This document shows positions 60,117 to 64,000 of a stretch of DNA of 64,000 bases, piece by piece; within the stretch, counting starts at the first letter, position 1; each line of letters starts with the position of its first letter. Location: the NCBI GenBank assembly GCA_944380605.1, contig CALWIA010000021.1, positions 29,603 through 93,602 on the forward strand, read 5' to 3'. Source of the stretch: an uncultured Lachnospiraceae bacterium (GTDB taxonomy: Bacteria > Bacillota > Clostridia > Lachnospirales > Lachnospiraceae). Under the pieces are notes generated by a model. The model did no database searches. It saw nothing but the letters and a program-made list of their open reading frames with translations, and had not been told where the DNA came from. The translations under genes were made by a program, and so were the position numbers.

Positions 60117-61955
60117 ATGGATAAATACGAGTTTAACATAAAAGTTGAACAGATTAAGAAACTGGTGACAAAAGGCGACTACGAGACGTCCATGAAAATC
60201 GCCGACAGCATCGACTGGCGCCGGGTGCGCAACGCCAACCTGCTGGCGATGATTTCCCAGGTTTATGAAAAAAACGGGGAATATCAGGAAGCCAAAGAAG
60301 TGCTGCTGCTGGCGTTTGAACGGGCGCCCATTGCCAAGCGCCTGCTGTACAAACTGACAGAGCTGGCGCTGAAAGAAGGCAGCGTGCAGGAGGCGGAAGA
60401 CTATTACCGGGAGTTCTGCGATATGGCGCCGGACGACAGCCGGCAGCACCTGCTCCGCTATATGATTCTGAAAGAAAAAGGCGCCTCCAACGAGCAGCTG
60501 ATCCATTCCCTGGAACGCTATACCAGCACGGAGCTGGATGAGAAGTGGATGTATGAGCTGGCGTCTCTGTACGCGGCCTGCGGCATGCAGGAAGAATGCG
60601 TCAGCTTGTGCGACCGGATTATGCTGATGTTCGGCATCGGCAAATATGTGGACAAGGCCATGGAGCTGAAGGTGCAGTTCGCGCCGTTAAACCACTATCA
60701 GATGGATCTGGTGGAGAACCGGGACAAATACGAGGCGAAGCTGAAAGCCGTAGAACAGGAATACGGCGAACCCCAGGACGACCTGTTCGCGGATGAGCAG
60801 GCGGAAGAGGCGGATGAGGAGCCGGAGGCGGAAGCGCCGGAAGAAACCGCGGATGGCGAACCGGAAGAAGAGCCTGAGGAAGCGGAAGCGGCGCCGGAAC
60901 CGGCGGAAAAACGTACGCTGGACGAGGAACTGGCGGCCAGCCTTCACCAGGCGGAAGCAGAAAAGCAGCTGGCGGAGGAGATGAGCCGGATTTCCGTGGA
61001 AGACTGCCAGGATCCGGAACCGGAGGCGGAAGCGACGAAACAGCTGAAGGATCTGAAACATATCAAGCCGGTGACGCAGATGGCGGCGGCGGCGATGGAA
61101 GTGTCGGCGGACGCTTCCGAGGAAGAGGAAGAAGACCCGGAGGAAAAGCCCGCCATGTCCAATCATCTGCTGATTGAGAGCCGGACGCCGGAAACCGGTC
61201 TGCAGATGGCGGTGGACGCGCTGAAAAAGATCCACCAGGAGAACCATACCAACCACCAGGTGGTGAAAATCAGCGGCAGCCGTCTGAACAAGCGGGGCCT
61301 GCTGAATGTGGCGGACAAGCTGGCCGGCAAAGATCTGATTATTGAAGAGGCAGGAGATTTGTCCGAGGACAGCCTGAAGGACCTGCAGAATCTGATGGAC
61401 GTGGATAGAACCGGCATGGCGGTGGTGCTGATCGACAATCCCAGACAGATTGAAAATCTCCACAGCCAGCATCCGGACCTGGCGGAGCGGTTCGAGTGCA
61501 TCGGAAGCGAAGACCGGGAGGCAGACGGCATCGAACAGGCGGTGCAGAAGCAGATAGAAGCAGAAGAGCGGATTGCCAGAGCGGCAGAAGCGCCTCAGGC
61601 AATTCCGGTGGTGTCGGACAAGGACAAGACGGCGGTAATTGAGACCCAGGGCGCGCAGGAATCCGGGGATGAAGAGGAAGAAATGGACCTGGAGGAATTT
61701 GCCGAATACGCCTGCCAGTACGCCAGCGACATCGACTGCAGCATCACAGGAAAAAGCAAGCTGGCTCTTTACGAGCGGATTGAAATTATGGAAGAGGACG
61801 GCATTCCGCTGACCAAAGCCAATGCCGAGGAACTGATAGAAGAAGCGGCGGACAAGGCGGAGAAGCCGCCGTTAGGCAGGAGAATCACCGGCATGTTTTC
61901 ATCGAAATATGATAAAGACGGCCTGCTGATTCTGAAGGAAGAGCATTTTATATGA
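60117..61955 (+). CDS. TPR protein with a degenerate AAA+ (SpoVK/CbbX-like) domain
   Basis: A 612-residue protein. Residues 1 to about 200 are helical TPR-like repeats (ANLLAMISQVYEKNGEYQEAKEVLLLAFERAP, WMYELASLYAACGMQEECVSLC). Residues about 222-345 are a very acidic linker. Residues about 349-465 follow a SpoVK/CbbX AAA+ domain in pattern, but the Walker A site is lost: the GxxGxGKT position reads SRTPETGL (355-362). Walker B is weakened to LIIEEA (407-412), and LMDVDRTGMAVVLIDNP and the ending HPDLAERF (Arg458-Phe459) still align. A helical lid-like tail follows. It should not hydrolyse ATP. AGGAG is 9 bases before this ATG. Function unknown; its stop overlaps the next start. Confidence 0.7.
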   Translation: MDKYEFNIKVEQIKKLVTKGDYETSMKIADSIDWRRVRNANLLAMISQVYEKNGEYQEAKEVLLLAFERAPIAKRLLYKLTELALKEGSVQEAEDYYREFCDMAPDDSRQHLLRYMILKEKGASNEQLIHSLERYTSTELDEKWMYELASLYAACGMQEECVSLCDRIMLMFGIGKYVDKAMELKVQFAPLNHYQMDLVENRDKYEAKLKAVEQEYGEPQDDLFADEQAEEADEEPEAEAPEETADGEPEEEPEEAEAAPEPAEKRTLDEELAASLHQAEAEKQLAEEMSRISVEDCQDPEPEAEATKQLKDLKHIKPVTQMAAAAMEVSADASEEEEEDPEEKPAMSNHLLIESRTPETGLQMAVDALKKIHQENHTNHQVVKISGSRLNKRGLLNVADKLAGKDLIIEEAGDLSEDSLKDLQNLMDVDRTGMAVVLIDNPRQIENLHSQHPDLAERFECIGSEDREADGIEQAVQKQIEAEERIARAAEAPQAIPVVSDKDKTAVIETQGAQESGDEEEEMDLEEFAEYACQYASDIDCSITGKSKLALYERIEIMEEDGIPLTKANAEELIEEAADKAEKPPLGRRITGMFSSKYDKDGLLILKEEHFI

Positions 61956-62788
61956 GTATCAGACTGGTAGCCATCGATTTGGATGGCACGCTGCTGGACA
62001 GCCGGAAGCGGCTGTCTGAGCGGAATCGGAACGCCATCGCGGCCTGCGCCCGGCGGGGCATCCAGGTGGTGCCGTGCACCGGCCGCACGGTAATGGGAAT
62101 CCCGGAATCGGTTCTGTCTATTCCGGGAATCCGCTATGCCATAGTGGTAAACGGCGCCGGCATCGAAGATCTGCAGGAAAAAAAGACGCTGGACCGGCAG
62201 CTGCTGAGCCGCCGGACGGCGCTGGAAATCATTGAACTGGTAAAAAACCGGCGGATCATGTATGACGTATACATTGAAGGCGTCGGAATTTCAGAGGACC
62301 GTTTTTACAACCACCTGGAGGATTACAACATTCCGGAGGAGATCAAGCCGCTGATCCGGCGGACCCGCCGGCCGGAGCCCAGCATTGAAGAATATGTGCG
62401 GCGCTGGAACGGCGATGTGGACAAGATGAACCTGTATTTCACGGACCTGCGGGACCGGGAATCCATCCGGAGCCAGCTGGAAAAGAGAGGGGACGTGCTG
62501 GTCAGTTCTTCTCTGGGCACCAACCTGGAGATCAACGGCCCTGGCGCGGCCAAGGGAGAGGCGCTGCTGCGCCTTGCGTCTATCCTCGGCATTTCCCGGG
62601 AAGAAACCATGGCGTGCGGAGATGGCGAAAACGACGCGTCCATGATACGCATGGCGGGAATCGGAGTGGTTATGGCCAACGGGGATCCGCAGCTGAAAGC
62701 GGAAGCCGACTACATCACGGACAGCAACGACGAAGATGGAGTGGCTGCGGCGCTGGAGAAGCTGGCGCTGTCCGGCGGCCTGCATTAA
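61952..62788 (+). CDS. Cof-type HAD-IIB family phosphatase
   Basis: A 278-residue HAD hydrolase. The nucleophile motif is VAIDLDGTLLDS (Asp9 by count from MSIRLVAID), motif II VVPCTGRT, Lys in GPGAAKGEALLRLASILG and motif IV MACGDGENDASMIRMAG. The IIB-type cap lies between. The substrate is probably a sugar phosphate or nucleotide; cannot be refined. The start overlaps the stop of the preceding TPR gene (ATGA), so they are coupled. Confidence 0.92.
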   Translation: MSIRLVAIDLDGTLLDSRKRLSERNRNAIAACARRGIQVVPCTGRTVMGIPESVLSIPGIRYAIVVNGAGIEDLQEKKTLDRQLLSRRTALEIIELVKNRRIMYDVYIEGVGISEDRFYNHLEDYNIPEEIKPLIRRTRRPEPSIEEYVRRWNGDVDKMNLYFTDLRDRESIRSQLEKRGDVLVSSSLGTNLEINGPGAAKGEALLRLASILGISREETMACGDGENDASMIRMAGIGVVMANGDPQLKAEADYITDSNDEDGVAAALEKLALSGGLH

Positions 62789-62798
62789 AGAGGAGTAT

Positions 62799-63521
62799 AT
62801 GGAAAATTGGCTGGAAATCGCGGCAGGGGTATACCTGCTGGCGATGGTGTTATACGGGCATTATCGGGGATTTATCCGCCTGGCGGTGTCTCTGGCGGCA
62901 CTGGCTGCCGCTCTGCTGCTGGCCAACGCGGCGATGCCCTATGTATCCGTTGCAGTCCGGGAAAATACGCCGGTGCGGCAGTGGATTGCCGCGGGAATGG
63001 AAGAACGCTTTCGCGCAGAAGAAGTTTCCAGCGGCGAATCGGAAACCGGACCAGATGCGGCCGACGCGTGGATCGACCGCCTGGACCTTCCGGAAGATGT
63101 CCGGGCGCTGCTGAAAGACGGAGAGGCCGGGCAGGCGTATCTGGAGTCCGGGGTAGACGCCTTAAGCGAATCCATTGGAGGCGCCTTTGCGGATCTGGTG
63201 ATCGGCACCGTGGGATTTGTAATCCTGTTTTTTGTGATTTATCTGCTGCTGCGCCTGATCATGAACTGGCTGGATCTGGTGGCCCGGCTGCCGATTCTGT
63301 CCGGGATGAACCACATTGCCGGCGCGGTTCTGGGCGGCGTGCAGGGCTTGTTTTTCTTGTGGATTGCGGCACTGGTTCTCATGGCCTGCTCCGGAACGTC
63401 CTGGGGTGCGGCCCTGATCCGCCAGATCGAAGCCAGCCCGTGGCTGTCGTTTCTGTACCATTACAATCTGGTGTCGCAGATTGCGCTGGGCGTCATCCGC
63501 GGAGTGATACTTCCGGGCTGA
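62799..63521 (+). CDS. CvpA family membrane protein
   Basis: A 240-residue membrane protein. The N-terminal helices (WLEIAAGVYLLAMVLYGHYRGFIRLAVSLAALAAALLLANA) match CvpA, followed by an extracellular stretch of about 100 residues and two or more helices (FADLVIGTVGFVILFFVIYLLLRLIMNWLDLVARLPILSGMNHIAGAVLGGVQGLFFLWIAALVLM). CvpA proteins are involved in colicin V release or envelope stress; the precise activity is unknown. AAGAGGAG is close to the ATG. Last gene of the unit, followed by a terminator. Confidence 0.85.
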   Translation: MENWLEIAAGVYLLAMVLYGHYRGFIRLAVSLAALAAALLLANAAMPYVSVAVRENTPVRQWIAAGMEERFRAEEVSSGESETGPDAADAWIDRLDLPEDVRALLKDGEAGQAYLESGVDALSESIGGAFADLVIGTVGFVILFFVIYLLLRLIMNWLDLVARLPILSGMNHIAGAVLGGVQGLFFLWIAALVLMACSGTSWGAALIRQIEASPWLSFLYHYNLVSQIALGVIRGVILPG

Positions 63522-63580
63522 CCAAGAAAAATATGAATTTCATATGTATTTCATACAATTAAGACGATTGTGATGAAACA

Positions 63581-63615
63581 GAGGAAAAGGCCTTTGCAAA
63601 GGGGCCTTTTTCTCT
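63581..63615 (+). terminator. Terminator after the CvpA-like gene
   Basis: GAGGAAAAGGCC (63581-63592) pairs with GGCCTTTTTCTC (63603-63614), with TTTTT in the descending arm. Confidence 0.9.
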
Positions 63616-63718
63616 TGGAAAAGCAACCACAAAATATAGATAAAAACAGGAAAAAACAGCATATTTTGTGGTTTGTAAAAACGGAGAAAAAATTGTTTAA
63701 AATCCGGCCACAAATCCC

Positions 63719-63748
63719 TTGACAAAATCCGCCTGCTGGTGTTATAGT
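63719..63748 (+). promoter_or_regulatory. First tandem promoter (P1) of the likely rRNA operon
   Basis: TTGACA (63719-63724) and TATAGT (63743-63748), spacer 18, preceded by A/T-rich sequence (AAAAAACGGAG, AAAAAATTGTTTAAAA) that could act as an UP element. Confidence 0.8.
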
Positions 63749-63811
63749 TAAATTCCACCACGAAAAGGTGGACGTTTTCTTCTCGGAGAGAAGAAAAAAA
63801 TAAAAAAGTTG

Positions 63812-63840
63812 TTGACAAAGCCGAAGCGGTGTGCTATAGT
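63812..63840 (+). promoter_or_regulatory. Second tandem promoter (P2) of the likely rRNA operon
   Basis: TTGACA (63812-63817) and TATAGT (63835-63840), spacer 17, again with a long A-run just upstream (63791-63808). Two strong promoters in tandem are typical of rrn operons. Confidence 0.85.
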
Positions 63841-64000
63841 AAATGAGTTGCCGCTGAGAGCAGAGGCAGCAAGAGGACCTTGAAAATTAAAGATCGAACA
63901 GTATGTAAAACCCTGAAAATTCCAAAGAGAAGGGCCGGATTTGGACGGCCCTGGATTTGAGAAAATTCAGAACGATACGAAAGTATACGAACCAAACACA
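63841..64000 (+). other. Probable rRNA operon leader
   Basis: No open frame. It includes GACCTTGAAAATTAAA, close to the leader sequence found before 16S genes in many Firmicutes, and a GGGCCG/CGGCCC hairpin (63932-63951). The mature 16S sequence is not reached; it should start soon after the right edge. In Bacillus an rrn operon also follows the dnaX-recR region. Confidence 0.65.

Overview
The window looks like chromosomal DNA of a spore-forming, anaerobic, Gram-positive member of the Clostridia, most likely a GC-rich Lachnospiraceae. The evidence is the set of genes (SigI/RsgI, SpmA/SpmB, FabK-type fatty acid synthesis, FabT, a large Gram-positive SRP RNA, an anaerobic NrdG-type activase), the strong AAGGAGG-type ribosome binding sites and the TTGACA/TATAAT promoters. 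I see no plasmid, phage, insertion sequence or CRISPR array. Nearly all genes are ordinary housekeeping or catabolic genes in compact operons.

Layout. 1-4319, minus strand: a sigma-I/anti-sigma (RsgI) operon continuing into an RsgI-like lipoprotein with a 15-residue tandem repeat, a VTC polyphosphate polymerase and a DUF4956 membrane protein cut by the window edge. 4484-10713, plus: a block matching the Bacillus yaaO-tmk-holB-ricT-trmN6-rsmI neighbourhood, interrupted between tmk and holB by structured repeat DNA. 10751-21395: a complete type II fatty acid synthesis operon (fabH, acpP, fabK, fabD, fabG, fabF, accB, fabZ, accC, fused accDA, a second flavin oxidoreductase) behind a strong promoter carrying a FabT-like operator. 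The probable FabT repressor is not next to it but at 42.3 kb.

21404-29697: spmA on the minus strand, then a MurNAc/muropeptide salvage operon (murR-like regulator, murQ, Lpl-type ABC importer, namZ-like exo-muramidase, TIM-barrel isomerase). 29707-35098: a glycerol-3-phosphate/glycerophosphodiester uptake operon (ugpC, A, E, B and ugpQ) with a Pho-box-like repeat upstream. 35038-39535: a GntR regulator and an M15 peptidase diverging from diaminopropionate ammonia-lyase and an AGCS amino acid symporter. 39544-43412: an ArsC/Spx-like gene; a decayed locus in which a cell-wall-binding repeat protein gene (nonsense codon just after its signal peptide) is joined tail-to-tail to a truncated merR gene, with a textbook MerR promoter upstream; then spmB, fabT and a GerM-like lipoprotein.

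43414-55827: a DUF885 lipoprotein, metG, traX, tatD, rsmA, a divergent melA/araC pair, nagB, a proline-rich protein of unknown function, an NrdG-type activase and tadA. 55817-64000: SRP RNA with its own promoter and terminator, pfkA, the dnaX-ebfC-recR replication/repair cluster, a TPR protein with a degenerate AAA+ domain, a HAD phosphatase, a CvpA-like protein, and finally tandem strong promoters and a leader typical of an rRNA operon whose 16S gene should begin just past the window.

Several genes point to cell-envelope turnover: MurNAc recycling (murQ, namZ), nagB, the M15 peptidase and the remnant cell-wall-binding protein. The best leads for something not well described are the sigma-I/RsgI/polyphosphate module at the start, the ABC-type MurNAc operon with an apparently cytoplasmic NamZ, and the TPR plus pseudo-AAA protein near the end.
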